Below are positions 11,918 through 24,047 of a stretch of 64,000 nucleotides of DNA, in pieces. A model generated the notes under the pieces. That model was not told where the DNA came from, searched no databases, and saw only the letters and a program-made list of their open reading frames with translations. The position numbers were made by a program, and so were the translations under genes. The stretch lies in contig LLCB01000160.1 of the NCBI GenBank assembly GCA_001414345.1, forward strand, positions 1-64,000. The letters are read 5' to 3'. The DNA is from Hymenoscyphus infarciens. Its lineage: Eukaryota > Ascomycota > Leotiomycetes > Helotiales > Helotiaceae. Positions within the stretch are counted from its first letter, which is position 1; every line of letters begins with the position of its first letter.

Positions 11918-14607
11918 ATGGAGTTCTTCAAATCTGCTGTGGCTTCAGCAATTTCCAAAGGTCCACCATTTCCTTATACCTTCGGCGATCGAGTAGACGT
12001 CGACACCAGCATCTGGACCCTTTACAATGGAACCAAGCGTGTAAATACCCCCAACTTAGTCCTAGACGCTGTGCCAAATTGCTGACTTTTTCCATTAGGA
12101 GGATGGAGCTAATTGTAGCATATTTTCCTTCGATATCACCACAAATAAGGCACGTCTGCCTATGGCTAGAAATGCTGTCAAAAAATTACGAACCATGAGG
12201 CATCCCGGGGTGGTCAAGGTGCTGGACACAGTGGAGGTATGGCACAAGCAATTCTGCATGTAGTAATGGAAGGTTGACGAATGTTGAACAGACGGAAACA
12301 TACATTTACATTGCTACGGAACGACTCGTGCCTTTGAAATGGCATATCAAGAGGAAGAGCATGAGCACAGAGACTCTGAAATGGGGCCTCTTTGGTGTCG
12401 CTGTATGGTTACGTCCCTCGAGATATGCTGCAAACTTACTGACTACTGGGTAGCAAACGATCAAATTTATAAACGACGAAGCTGCCTCGGTTCACGGTGC
12501 CCTCAGAGTTGGATCCATATACACAAGCGAAAGCGGGGAGTGGAGAGTTGGTGGGTTCGAGGTATTGAGCAGTATGAAGGATGACGAGGCAATAATATAC
12601 GTATGTTGACATTGGACAACGCGGCGCTTCAATTTGCTAATCGCCTTAATAGAATTATGGGAGTCTAGTCCCTGATGCTGGAAGATATACACCACCCGAA
12701 TTGGCAAAATCTGGTTGGGATGCCATCAAGCGAAACCCGTTACCTGCTGTCGACGCATACAGTTTTGGTACCCTGATCTTCGAAGTTTTCAATGGCGATT
12801 TTATGGGAGGCGATCAGGCTGGCCAAACCAAGAATATTCCACCGACCATGCATTCGAGTTACAAGAGATTGGTCAACGCAAACCCCAAAGTCAGATTAAC
12901 GGTGGCCAACTTTCTAGATCAAGGGCGCCGAAATGGAGGATTCTTTGAAACACCACTGATTAAGCTTACAGAGGGCGTGGATAACCTTGGGATGAAGAGT
13001 GAAGAGGAGCGAGAAGAATTCTTGAAGTACGAAGAGCCCACGAGACATTAAAGTTCTGGCACCAGCTAACACAAAATAGTGACTTGGACCAATTATCTGA
13101 TGATTTTCCAGAGGACTATTTTAAGATGAAAATTCTCCCAGAACTATTGAAATCTGTGGAGTTTGGTGGTGGTGGACCAAAAGTCTTTGGGGTTGTAATG
13201 AAAATCAGTAAAAGGCTCTCAGATGAAGAGTTCGAAGCCAAAGTTACTCCTTCTGTAGTACGGCTTTTCACCAGCCCGGACAGAGCTATTCGAGTTTGTT
13301 TACTTGATAATCTACCAATTATGATAGACAGACTGCCACAGAAAGTGGTCAATGACAAGATATTTCCACAGATGGTATGTTCTCCCGAAACTCCTTTTCC
13401 CCTCAATCACTTACAATAGCAGGTTACTGGGTTTACAGATGTTGCCCCTATGGTTCGAGAACAAACTGTCAAGGCAGTTCTTACAATCATTGGAAAACTT
13501 TCTGACAGAACCGTCAACGGCGAGCTTTTGAAATATCTAGCCAAGACCTCGAATGATGAGCAACCTGGAATTAGAACCAATACAACAATCTGTCTGGGCA
13601 AGATTGCAAAGAACCTAGGCGTGGGAAACAGGTCAAAAGTCTTAATAGCCGCCTTTACACGCTCTCTCCGAGATCCTTTCGTCCATGCTCGGAATGCAGC
13701 CTTGATGGCACTAGCTGCTACCTCGGATACATTCAGCGAAGACGATTGTGCAAATCGGATATTACCAAGTATCTGTCCTTGCTTAATTGACAAGGAGAAA
13801 CTTGTTCGAGACCAAGCTATCAAGACAATGGATCTCTTCATGCAACGCATTCGAAAGTTTGCTGATTCAATGGCTGCTACTGCTTTGCCACCTCCAACCG
13901 CAGCTGATACCTCCACTGGCTCAGCACCTCGTATGGGCACACCCCAACCAAGCGATGCAGCTTCTTGGACTGGTTGGGCCATATCATCATTTACAAACAA
14001 AGTCGCGTCAGCAACTGGTGAAATCCAAACGCCTGCCAACGGCACAACACCTCCAAACCCTCGATCCAACTCCATGCCCGCACCAAACGTAACCCGACGA
14101 CCAAACCCCGTAACAGCATCGGCTTCCACCCTCCACCGCCAGGCCGTCACCTCGCCCCCCGCAACCTCAACCCGCACCTCCACCTCCTCAAACGCAAACG
14201 ACTACTTCCCCGAGCCCACCGCGGACGAAGACTTTGACGACTCATGGGGTAATATGGAAGAAGACTCGTTCTTCGATGCCTCTGCCGAGGCGCCCAAACC
14301 TAGCTCCAAACCTGCACCTGTTGCATCCACCAACCCATTTGAGGAGAATGAGGAACCAGATTTTGCGGGCTGGTTGGCTGCCCAGGCAGGGAAGAAACCA
14401 GGAGGTAAAGCTCTGCCTAAGGGGTTGGCGAAACCTGCTGCTGGAAGGCCGGTGGCGTCGAGGATTGCTTCTACGGGGACGGTTGGGGGTGCGGGCGCGA
14501 AGAGGGCGGCTTCTACGGCGGCGAAGCTTAAGCCTGTTGTCGCAAAGAAGATTGATACTGCGCCCAAGAACGCGGATGATGATGAGGGATGGGGGGACGG
14601 GTGGTGA
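11918..14607 (+). CDS. SCY1/Cex1-type pseudokinase with HEAT-like repeats
   Basis: Seven exons inferred: 11918-12040, 12099-12236, 12292-12402, 12454-12600, 12653-13026, 13080-13374, 13423-14607. Together they give a closed frame of 790 residues, close to yeast Cex1 and animal SCYL1. The N-terminus is kinase-like (AVKKLRTMRHPGVVKVLDTVE) but degenerate: where HRD is expected the sequence reads SVHGAL, and where DFG is expected it reads VGGFEVL. It should therefore be catalytically inactive. YSFGTLIFEVF matches the kinase C-lobe. Residues from about 330 to 580 form helical HEAT-like repeats (ICLGKIAKNLG, ARNAALMALAATSD). The tail is Ser/Thr/Pro-rich and ends in acidic-Trp motifs (DEGWGDGW). Family members act in tRNA export or COPI/Golgi trafficking. 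The exon 7 acceptor is a CAG/CAG-type ambiguity of one codon. Confidence 0.88.
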
Positions 14608-16160
14608 AAAGTTTCTCGGATTTCTCGGGATGGGAATAGATGAGGGCATGATTTGGGCGGTTGGTGTTTTAGCGTGCGGGCATTGCGATGGCGTTGGATA
14701 CCAGGGTGTAGTGTCAATTTGAAGAGCTAATGATGGTTATTTTGTTCTAGAAGTGATTTGGCAATTGGAGGTAAGACTTGTTCTCTGCGTTTTGCATTTG
14801 TAAGAGTACGAGTACTTATCCAACATTGAAGAGTTGTTGTTGTCAGGTAATTTCACGAAACGCGGTAAGCCCTGGATGTCGGAGATTTGAGGATGGAATT
14901 TATAGGGGATGAGAATGGGGGAACAGTTCTAGATCGCTAGAACGTGCGCGATAGTTCAGTCAAGCTTTGAAGTATATTGGGGGGATTTTATACCTTCAAA
15001 GACAGAAGACTAGCTGTATCGGGTTTCACAAAGAAGTTTGCTATGAAGACTGGCTTCCAGGTCGCGATGGAATTTAATGTAAAACTTAGAGGAACTCAGT
15101 GCCGTAATCTCAAACCACTTTTCCTGGCGTTCTCAAATTCTAAGCACTGCTTGACTAAATATAACTGGGCCTATACTAACGCTACTAAACTTAATACAAG
15201 TTTAACACTTCTATGAAGTTCTGTTTATTGAATAAATTATATAAACTCTTTTCGAATATCTATATTTGACCGAGTTCGGAAAAGAGAACACACTCCTAAA
15301 TAGGTGGGGCTTGGACCGAAGAAGCTTGTCGTTGCAGTATTGACTGACCGGACGAGATCCTTTTTGCTCGTCTTGTTTCCATCGTCGCCAGAGAGATCAA
15401 TACGATGCTTGAACAGTCTCATCAGATCGATAATACGGATGCCGGTTGTAGGAAGGGCTGCGAGGATCTCGTGAGGTTGGATGCGCCCCGTCCCTTGGGG
15501 TTGTGAGGGTGCTTGAGCTGGAGTTTCTTAGGTTTTGGTTTCTTACCGCGACCGCTTTGGACGAGATCTGCACCTGAGGGGTTCGAGAATGTGCAGGTGT
15601 TTTTGAGATTGAACATGACCAGCACCTGGAGCCTTCGGGACTGCTGGCGCTGACGTAACTATACCCTTTCCAGCGCGATTGCTTCTTTCCTCTGTGCGAT
15701 TCTTTTCCCAATGCTTCCTTTTCCTAACCAGCTGGTTTGTAGCACCTAGTTCTGTTGATGATAGCTAGTCAACAACGAATTAAAAATTGAGAAGAAAAGC
15801 TCGCTGGTCTCCATTGGAAGCCAGAGTGACTCGTTAGCAAGAAAAGAGGGTGAGTAGAATCTCTTTGGATCTCTTTGGATACACGCACCACTAGTGTCAC
15901 GAGGTTGGGAAACACTTGAAACACTTTGAGGCTGTGGAGTCGGTTCTTGATTCTGTCAGTTTCACTTTTGCGAACAGCTTAAGGTGGGGTGTGAAGGGGG
16001 AGATGGGAGTCCTTACTGCTACGGATAGGAAGAAGAAGATGATCATCTGGAAGGACATCGTCCCTTAAATCGCTTCCTGCTTTGGGTATGATGCATGGCG
16101 AAGGCATGCTCCTCAGAGGCTCAAAAGTATGGACCAAATTTCTAGTCTTTAAAACAACCT
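14608..16160. other. Intergenic region with a weak minus-strand coding signal
   Basis: Mostly the 3' flank of the SCY1-like gene. Around 15422-15711 the minus strand carries overlapping open frames with protein-like composition (for example NTCTFSNPSGADLVQSGRG) next to a GTAAGA donor-like site. No start or full exon set can be assembled, so it is either a small spliced gene or a relic. Confidence 0.3.
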
Positions 16161-16981
16161 CTACTTCCAGAAAACACATTTCTTGTCAAGACACCGTCTT
16201 CGATCTCTGGTAGCTTGAATGTGAGCAATGACTTCCTTTCCCATAGCTACGATATTCTCAGCCATAGTAGTGTATTGTTTGGCTTCGCTGTCTAACTTCT
16301 TTAAGGCATCTTCTATGGTGTTGTAGAAAGGTGAGTGTTTTGTCAGGCCCTGTAGGTAGCTTTGATGGGCGGCTGTACGTTTGATAACTTCTTCGTGCTT
16401 GGCTTGGCACTTATCGATGAAGTCGTTTATTGCTTTTTCGGTAGTGTGTACGGGTTTTGCAGCTATATTTTGGTTAGAAAAATGTGAACCTTTTCTTAAA
16501 CGGAAACAGAGGAAGGGGGCCATTTTGGAGACTGCTTACAATTTTGTTGTTCAAGGATCAGAATCATACACAGTTCTCGATTGCTAGCATCCAGTCAGCG
16601 AGATTTAAGAATGAGGTTTTAGACAAGCTAATGGGTTTGTACCGTCGGTAGCTATTGGGTCTTCTATTTGGCTGACGATAGCCATCAGTGAGTACTTCGG
16701 ATAATGTCAGGGTCTTTAGATCAACAGACCAATTTCAGGGGATAGGTCGATACGTCGAGGAATATCGATAGCTCCCATCTGTTGAGTAGCTGCTTGAAAT
16801 GTTAGAATACTTCGTAGGGTGTTCAAAGAATCTTGTGTAAGAGAAATCTACTATCATCGGCGGCTGGAAGAGAAGAGTCATCACCTCCTAAAGAGGGAAG
16901 ATTAGAAGCAATAGCTGGAATAGTTTCATTACCTCTCAGAGTAAGGGTGCTCCGAGGTGTAGAATTATTGGGTGGCGACAT
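16161..16981 (-). CDS. Unrecognised small coiled-coil protein with phase-1 microexons
   Basis: Four exons inferred on the minus strand: 16852-16981 (start MSPPNNSTPRS), 16730-16789 (60 nt), 16643-16663 (21 nt) and 16161-16462. They give a closed 170-residue frame. Every intron falls after the first base of a codon (phase 1), and both internal exons are multiples of three. Intron 1 has a TTCTAAC-like branch site and a CAG acceptor; intron 2 has a weak GTCTGT donor. The N-terminal half is Ser/Pro-rich and acidic. The last exon encodes a charged helical region with coiled-coil character (INDFIDKCQAKHEEVIKRT; LKKLDSEAKQYTTMAENIV) and ends CVFWK. No signal peptide, transmembrane segment or known domain. 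The architecture matches the genes at 46431, 48544 and 51025. Confidence 0.55.
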
Positions 16982-19033
16982 GCTGAAGTGGAGTTCTTTT
17001 TCGGTATTTGTAGTGTTGAAGTGTGATATGTAGAGACAAAAGTCACAAATGTTGGTGAAAATTTCAAGAGGAAAATCTCTAGAAAGATCTGAAAAGCAGT
17101 GTTCTTATATAGAAAGAGTAGTCACACTCTGTGAATATATATTTGTCAACACTCCATTTCTCGCAAAGAGTTCTCTATTGTAAGGTGACTTTCTGAAACT
17201 CATGACTTTCTAGTTCTCTTTCACCATGAGCTTGTAAATCATTGGTATTGTAGGCTGGGGAATAAAAATATCGCTAAAGGTTTAGTATTGATAAATATAT
17301 TTCAATTTGGGATACTTGGTTGCGATGTAACATGGATGGAAATAATTCGTAATTAGACTCGTTTGCTCAGTTTATAATGATAGTATCCTATGAGTTAGTG
17401 TCTCATGGACTGTTGGAATAACCATGAGATGTTTTACAGTTGCTTTACAGAATTTTTAGCAAACTTGGTTATACCGAACAATGATTTTTCAATTTAGTCC
17501 AACCCATTCTAAGAGTCCTAGAACCTCCCTGAGTGCTTAGACGCCTCCTTTTGTTAGAGCCTCGTAACATATGGTTCAGCACTCATAATTGGGCTGTGGT
17601 GTGGCGTTAACTTGAACGCGATAAGTCGTGCGAGTAAGTCAAAAATAGCAAGCAACTCAAGTCACATTTTTGGAGCCAAAAGGAGGGCGAGGAATAAGCT
17701 AGGAGTAAGCCAGGAGTAAGTCATAAGTAAACCACGAGTAAGCCACGAGCAAGCTACGTGCAAGCTACAAGTAAGTCAGCATATAACGAGTACTCCATGC
17801 CTGGAATTTGGAGCCGAAGCAAACTTGCGAGTAAGCCATGAAGCATATTTGGGGGCTAAAAAAGTGACGAGTAAGCCAACATCGGGGAAGCCACGAGTAA
17901 CTCAACCAACACTTTGGGCCAAAACCGAGTCACGAGTAAACCAACAATTATCTTTAAACTACACATTTGTAGAAAAGTTCCAATTATCAACGCAGCACAC
18001 TCACAACGAGGATTCCAGTCCCGTTCGTTTCCACAGGAAGACTTGTAGTAAATTTCAAATCGATGAAGCTCTTGAATTATCGATTCGGACGAGAGCCAGG
18101 GCACTCAACTCTTTCAAGGAGAAACCATACAGCAAGATCGAGGAATGAAGTCCAGAAAAGGATTGCGGGGTAATAGTCACGTGGTTTGGCACAGCTTCTC
18201 TTGCTGAAACACGTTGTATGGCATTGACCGTGGATATGATGGTTGTGATGATGATTATGGAATTGTATGTAGGAGTGATAGAGGGGTAAGCCTAGGAATC
18301 CCGCTTATATACAGGGAATACTAGCTTGGTTCGTTCCTGCCCCAACAACGTTTAATAGATTTCCCGAAGTATATAAAGAGAGCTAATCAATTGTTTAGAA
18401 GGCCTGAATGGAATTGATTTGCTTCCATCAAGAATCTCCGTTCATCACATGTTCCTCTCACTCGAATCGCAAATCCATCTTATCCAGAGAACTGGTATGG
18501 AATTGACCAACTATGTTACTGCTTTATACGATGAAGCAGTGAGTCTAGTGACTTGAACTGTTAACTTAGATTATTCGAGACTATTTATATTAGTCAAGTT
18601 AGTAAAGTCTCGAATATTTTAAAAGTATCCGAGTAGTATTTATGTATTATAAATATTCTAGTTAAATTAGAATACCTAAGTTATTTCAAACAACTATAGC
18701 AAGTTTATGATATGTCTAGACAGAATTAGTCAAGGGTACAAGTGGCTAACAAAGCATACGAGAACATATTTCTTATCGTGATTTTAAGACTATTCAAATA
18801 TCTATTCCTATCTAATGCAATCTTCAATAACAGACCCCAAAGCAAGTATCGCATCGCAAGCAAAAGCAAAGAACAAAACAGCAGATAACCACCCATCCAC
18901 CATATCCACCATCCCACAATCATTACCATATCCCATTATCGTTATCATAAAAACCGTTTGTCGCTCATCATCAATAATATTTTCATCTTTCCTCTTTATT
19001 GTTCATCGAACCCATAAAAGGTCACAAGTGAGA
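16982..19033. other. Intergenic region
   Basis: Promoter of the minus-strand gene (TATATAAG-like box on the minus strand near 17110-17120), then the GAGTAAGCC repeat region (about 17630-17940), then AT-rich sequence at 18550-18720. No supportable gene. Confidence 0.5.
17690..17777. repeat. 11-bp tandem repeat, eight units (consensus ACGAGTAAGCC)
   Basis: Eight consecutive 11-bp units with one to three changes each. Isolated related units recur outside the array near 17630, 17828, 17869, 17892, 17931 and again near 21675. Confidence 0.85.
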
Positions 19034-20701
19034 TCAATCTCTTGATCCCCTCTGACTAAGTTTCTCCATTCTGGCACCATGTCTCTGCTCGCGTCTCTGG
19101 AGGACTTCCTGTCTCTTCTCCATACTCTTAGTAGGGTCATTGGTTTCATCGCCATCTTGACCTGGATTCGCCATCTCGTATTCAAGCATCTTGATGAACT
19201 TGTAGAAGAAGACTGCGATGAGAGAGCCGAGGAATGGTCCAACCCCTATAAAGCAATTAGCATCTGCCCCAGAAATAGTTGGGGGGATATGGAAGAGAAA
19301 ACTTACAATAGATCCAATGCTCCGAATCAAAAGTAGCAGTAACAATACAAGGTCCAATACTTCTCGCAGGATTCAAACTACCTCCGGTATAGTAAACACC
19401 CACCATCTCGGCAATGAACAATGCAAGTCCAATGCCGACCGGAGCAATGAAAGTAGCCTTATGTTTCTCCTTCGCCAACATGAAGATCGTAAAAACCAAC
19501 TCCGCAGTCAAGATAGCTTCTATGAAGACACCTTGTACCAACGAAGCTCCACCTGCAAGGGTGGTACGAACGTTCAATTGGGTAGGGAAGAGACCAAGCA
19601 CCATAGCTGAGGCAGCGATGGCACCAGCTATTTGCGCGACGAAAAGGAAGACTGCACGGAGAACGGGGACAGCGCCAACGAGTACCATTCCTAGGGTCAC
19701 GGCGGGGTTGAAGAGACCTCCGGATATACGGAAGAAAATCCAGACGTTGACCATGAGAGAGAAACCGAAGATGACTGAGATGTAGAGGTAGACTGCGATG
19801 TTGAAACCTGTTGCTCCACCGGAGGTGGTGTTGGATGTGGAGGCGTTATCGCTTGAGGCTGTAGATTGGATGTTTGCTACTTGGGTTCCGGCAAATGCGA
19901 AGAAGAGAAACATGGTGGTGCCGACGAATTCTCCGATTGTTGCTACGAAGTCTGGGGGAGAGTTAGTAGATTTCGAAGACGGAAAGTGGGAAGGCGAGAC
20001 GTACGATTCTTGAAATCTGAGTTCATCCATTCTGTCCATGGCAATCTGAGGACTTCCTTTCGTTCTTCTCGAGACAAGGATTTGAAGTCGATGGTTGCAT
20101 GTTTTCCTTTCTTATGGGCATCATAGTTGTATCCATCGATGCTTTCAGTAGTACTTGGTCTCTTAGTTGAGGAAGGAGAGTAAGATTCTCCTCTCTCGAG
20201 ATCTCGGTCTCGGTAGTCCATATGGCTCTCTTCAAAGTATGGCTTCGATGCGGAAGGTGGTTGGCGGTCCCATCCATCTGCATTTCGATAGCTGCGAGGA
20301 GGTCGAGATCGTTCTCGGCCATCGGGATGTGGACGATAGTCATCATGACGAGAACGAGGGTTTCGGCCCTCTTCTTCATGACTACTGTAATATCCATCAT
20401 CTCCTCGTGATCTCAATGGTCGGCGACCATCCTGGGATGAGAAGCTAGGACGTTGATCATAGTCCCCAGAGTGTCTTCGCATCGGAGTTTGGTGACTAGG
20501 TCTGCGACGAAGTCCGGCTCTCACATTTTCCTCGGCAGCTGGTTCTATTGGTGTGCGTTCTGGAGAGAAGTTGAGACGAGGTTGGCCTGGGTGATAAGCT
20601 CGCCCAGGAGAAGCTGGGATAGGAGGAGAACCCGGTCTCTTGATTAATTCGCCGTCCATTGCTTTCTCGCCGTAATGTTGTGGGAGTTCGCCAACTGGCA
20701 T
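19034..20701 (-). CDS. Aquaporin (MIP family) with a long cytosolic N-terminus
   Basis: Three exons inferred: 20005-20701, 19307-19951 and 19034-19245, giving 517 residues. The intron boundaries restore the family motif: T plus GGGTTGG gives HWIY-WVGPFLGS across the last junction. Both pore signatures are present, FNPAV in loop B and LNPARS in loop E. The residue after the second NPAR is Ser rather than Asp, which favours a water channel over a glycerol channel. Six membrane segments are visible. The first 230 residues or so are hydrophilic, rich in Arg, Ser, Pro and Asp (RPLRSRGDDGYYSSHEEEGR), far longer than in classical aquaporins but of a kind seen in filamentous fungi. The C-terminal tail is charged. 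Location is presumably plasma membrane or vacuole. Confidence 0.9.
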
Positions 20702-22682
20702 CTCAAAATAAAAATTTGGCAGATAAAGCGGTGCTGGTGGTAAACGAGGGTGGGACGTTCGATGCCTGAGTGTGCTCTCCGTCTTGATAGCGTCCTACTG
20801 CAAGGACGCAAAATTGATAATGGATAGATGTTGGGGTATATTGTATGCGTACTTTGATTAATAGAAAGGGATGGGACACTCGTCACATATATACATCGTT
20901 TCATCGTTACCTGCTCAACGGCTCGCCAACCCCCAGCATCTTAATTTTGATGTGCCAACATGACAATTACAGTTTTACCAGTTTCCGGTGAGAAACCGAC
21001 GCCCCACTTGCGTTTACTGTCCCAAGGGTCTCTTGCTTTGGAATGTACAAGGAAGCCCATCCGAAGTAACCAGAACCGTGAGGTTGGAGAAAGCAAAATG
21101 AGATCAAAAGGTGGAAGAATGGCTGGGTAGAAGAAACTTTGCAGCCCCCAAACGAGGGACCACCGTAGCGCAAATCAATGCAGGACAACGTGGAACCATG
21201 GATATGGTGTTCTAGGTGAGTCCGAAAATGAAAGTTAACACATTACCAGAGGGAGAATGTCGCGGCCATGCAGCAAAACCAGAAAATCTGACGTCAGATG
21301 GGAGAAGAAATAAAGGAAGGATGATGGGGAGTTTGCAGTCATTGTTAGTGAAACGGGAGAGGAGGATTGACAAGTGGAGCGAAAAAGGGGTATACCTTTA
21401 TAAATATAGGGGATATAGAGGGGAGACCGAGGATCAACCCGGCGAGTTGGTAGCGAGAATAATTATGCCAAGGCGTTGGTTGGCCCAGCGCCAGCCCCCT
21501 TTTTCATGAACAACGAGGATGAGGCTGTATATTTAGATTCCCAGCGACGAGAGAGCGATCGCAAAAGGAGGCTTCGCTCCGGGCGTTCGAACTCATCATC
21601 GGGCACCATCAGCAGCGCAACCTGAGGGAGTACGCGAATAATGGTACGGGTGGCTGATGTTTCGAATCAAAAATGCCACGAGTAAGGCGAATTCCCAAAA
21701 CGTCTTTGACATCTTGACGGTACGGACTGAGTAGGACTTTGTCAATTTGAGGGTTGGTGGGAGCTTATAGAAAGATGAGATGAAAAAGAACAGAAGAGGA
21801 GGAGAAATTCAAAGAACGCCCTAGGAAATAGGAGGGGTTCTTAGTCACTTTGACATTGGCCAATGAAGCCACGTGATCTCGTTAACTGGCCTTGCCGCTT
21901 TTCAGCCAACTTTCTCCCTTCTTTAAACCCTGACTTCTTTAACACCAAAAATAATTGACTACTAACACTGTAGGTTGTTAATATGGGTTTCTTGATAAGG
22001 CCTACTTCTGCTGCTCTTTCGTCATGCAATGAAACTTGATTTTAGACAAAACTTGTATTTTGGGTACGATTAAATAGTCCACAAAACACTGACACTATAG
22101 GCATAAAAGCTACGTTCACCAGCACAACACTACAGTCAGATAAGTCATATATACCAAAACTAAACTTATTCAAGTCAGCACACAACTAACTTAATTATAA
22201 ATCTTATTAACCATAATCCTTTTTAAATTTTAAAACAAGTATAGTAGTATAACCTCAAGTCTTGCTAAGTACATTGCTATACTGTATAAAAAACAAAAAG
22301 AGATTATATTAAGAAGCTACATACACTCATTGAAAGTTGTGGCTACATATTTACTAGATAAGACTTACCGAAATAGACTCGCCTTTTCAATCCTTTGACT
22401 AACTCGAATTAGACCATTTAATCGATTCCTGTAATTTGCAAAGAAGTCTAGAACTCTGAAACTCGAAGCTTTTGAACCTTCAACACGTTATTGCAGATTT
22501 CTCCAGGAAGTAAACTGGTTACCACCACCAAAGTGGCAACCAAACCCCCACTAAAAGGTGGTCGGTGCGCAATCGCAGCGTCCTATCTATTTGATCAATA
22601 ATCTGGAATCCGAAATTCTTCCCCTTAATCCCATTTCCTGTGGACGACATTCTCTCTCTTCCTTTAACCAAAAACAACTGAA
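20702..22682. other. Divergent intergenic region between aquaporin and CIA1
   Basis: Holds both promoters. 22030-22380 is AT-rich. No coding signal was seen. A GAGTAAGGC unit related to the 17690 repeat lies near 21675. Confidence 0.5.
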
Positions 22683-24047
22683 ATGTCATCTGCAACACCC
22701 CCAACTATTTTGGTTTCCCATTTGGCTGATTTCAAACCCCCCGCCCTCTCACGCGCATGGGTATCAATACCCAACCCAAATAATATACCCCTCATCGCGA
22801 CTCCCACCTCAGACAAGACTGTACGCGTCTATTCCCTCACCAACTTCACTCTTCACAGCAAGCTTGAGAATGCACATGATAGATCTGTGCGGAGTGTGGC
22901 ATGGAAGCCTACCCCAAAGCGCACCAGCAAGATGTCTGTTGCGACTGGGAGCTTCGATGCGACAATGGGTATATGGCATCGACATGAACAATTTGGGTCC
23001 GAAGGTGTAGTGGCACAAGACATATCCAATGGCGGAGATGAGGATGTGATCGAGATGGAGATCTCAAGACAGGGCGATTCGAAACCGCATCGCCGGGGAA
23101 TGCGCGACGACGACGACGAATCCGATGCTTCGAATGCCGAAGACTGGGAATATAATATCGTTTTGGAGGGGCATGACAGCGAGATAAAGTGTGTAGACTA
23201 CTCGCCCTCTGCGCAGTACCTTGCGTCTTGCAGTCGAGATAAATCGATATGGATCTGGGAGGAGATTGGAGAGGATGGCGAGGACGAGTTCGAGACAGTG
23301 GCGGTCCTACAAGAGCACGACGCGGATGTCAAATGTGTTAGCTGGCGCAAAGACGACGGAGAGGGCGAGGTGCTGGCGAGTGGCTCCTACGATGATACTA
23401 TACGGTTATGGCGTGGTGACGATGAAGGGGAGTGGTCATCTGTGGCAGTATTGGAGGGGCACGAGGGCACTGTCTGGAGTTTACAATGGGAGCCAGAAGT
23501 CGCCCAGAAGGCATTTGCGGTTTCTCAAGAAACGGAAAATGAGAGCGAATACAATCGGCCAACCGCACGCCTGCTTTCCTCCTCGGCAGATTTGACAATT
23601 CGTGTTTGGACCAAAGTTCCATCGCCACCGCCGATGAACAAGCCTTCTTATTTCTCCCACGGAATTCCTTCAACAATGCGACCCGGTCCTTCTGAGGAGA
23701 CGTGGAAATGCACTGCTATACTTCCAAAAGCCCATACCCTGCCGATCTATAGTATATCCTGGTCTCAATCGAGTGGTCGGGTAGCTAGTACAAGCAGTGA
23801 TGGGCAAGTCGTTGTCTACGAAGAACAAACTCGAGGAAGAACAAACGTTGGCGGTGAAATCGAGCGCGAATGGGTCATCATTGGTATTCTAGAGGGAGCA
23901 CATGGTCCATACGAAGTCAACCATGTTACTTGGTGCAAACGTTATGACTCGGGGAAGAAATACGACTCGGAGGAAATGCTCGTCACAACTGGTGATGATG
24001 GAGCAGTTCGTGCTTGGTCTGTTGAAGAGATCACACAAAAGAGCTGA
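22683..24047 (+). CDS. CIA1: Cytosolic iron-sulfur assembly protein 1 (WD40 propeller)
   Basis: A single exon of 454 residues with WD40 repeats through its full length. Recognisable blade ends include DKTVRVYSL, DATMGIWHR, DKSIWIWEE, DDTIRLWRG, DLTIRVWTK and DDGAVRAWSV at the C-terminus. Conserved repeat openings include NAHDRSVRSVAWKP and LEGHDSEIKCVDYSP. In yeast and animals this seven-blade propeller is part of the CIA targeting complex that hands Fe-S clusters to cytosolic and nuclear apoproteins. An acidic insertion (RDDDDESDASNAEDWE) lies between blades 2 and 3; such insertions are common in fungal orthologues. The start is the first ATG after a pyrimidine-rich leader. Intronless, unlike most neighbours. 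Confidence 0.92.
   Translation: MSSATPPTILVSHLADFKPPALSRAWVSIPNPNNIPLIATPTSDKTVRVYSLTNFTLHSKLENAHDRSVRSVAWKPTPKRTSKMSVATGSFDATMGIWHRHEQFGSEGVVAQDISNGGDEDVIEMEISRQGDSKPHRRGMRDDDDESDASNAEDWEYNIVLEGHDSEIKCVDYSPSAQYLASCSRDKSIWIWEEIGEDGEDEFETVAVLQEHDADVKCVSWRKDDGEGEVLASGSYDDTIRLWRGDDEGEWSSVAVLEGHEGTVWSLQWEPEVAQKAFAVSQETENESEYNRPTARLLSSSADLTIRVWTKVPSPPPMNKPSYFSHGIPSTMRPGPSEETWKCTAILPKAHTLPIYSISWSQSSGRVASTSSDGQVVVYEEQTRGRTNVGGEIEREWVIIGILEGAHGPYEVNHVTWCKRYDSGKKYDSEEMLVTTGDDGAVRAWSVEEITQKS

Noticed and set aside
17690..17777. CRISPR-like array
   Set aside because: The 11-bp units are directly adjacent without spacers, and the genome is eukaryotic; it is a simple tandem repeat.
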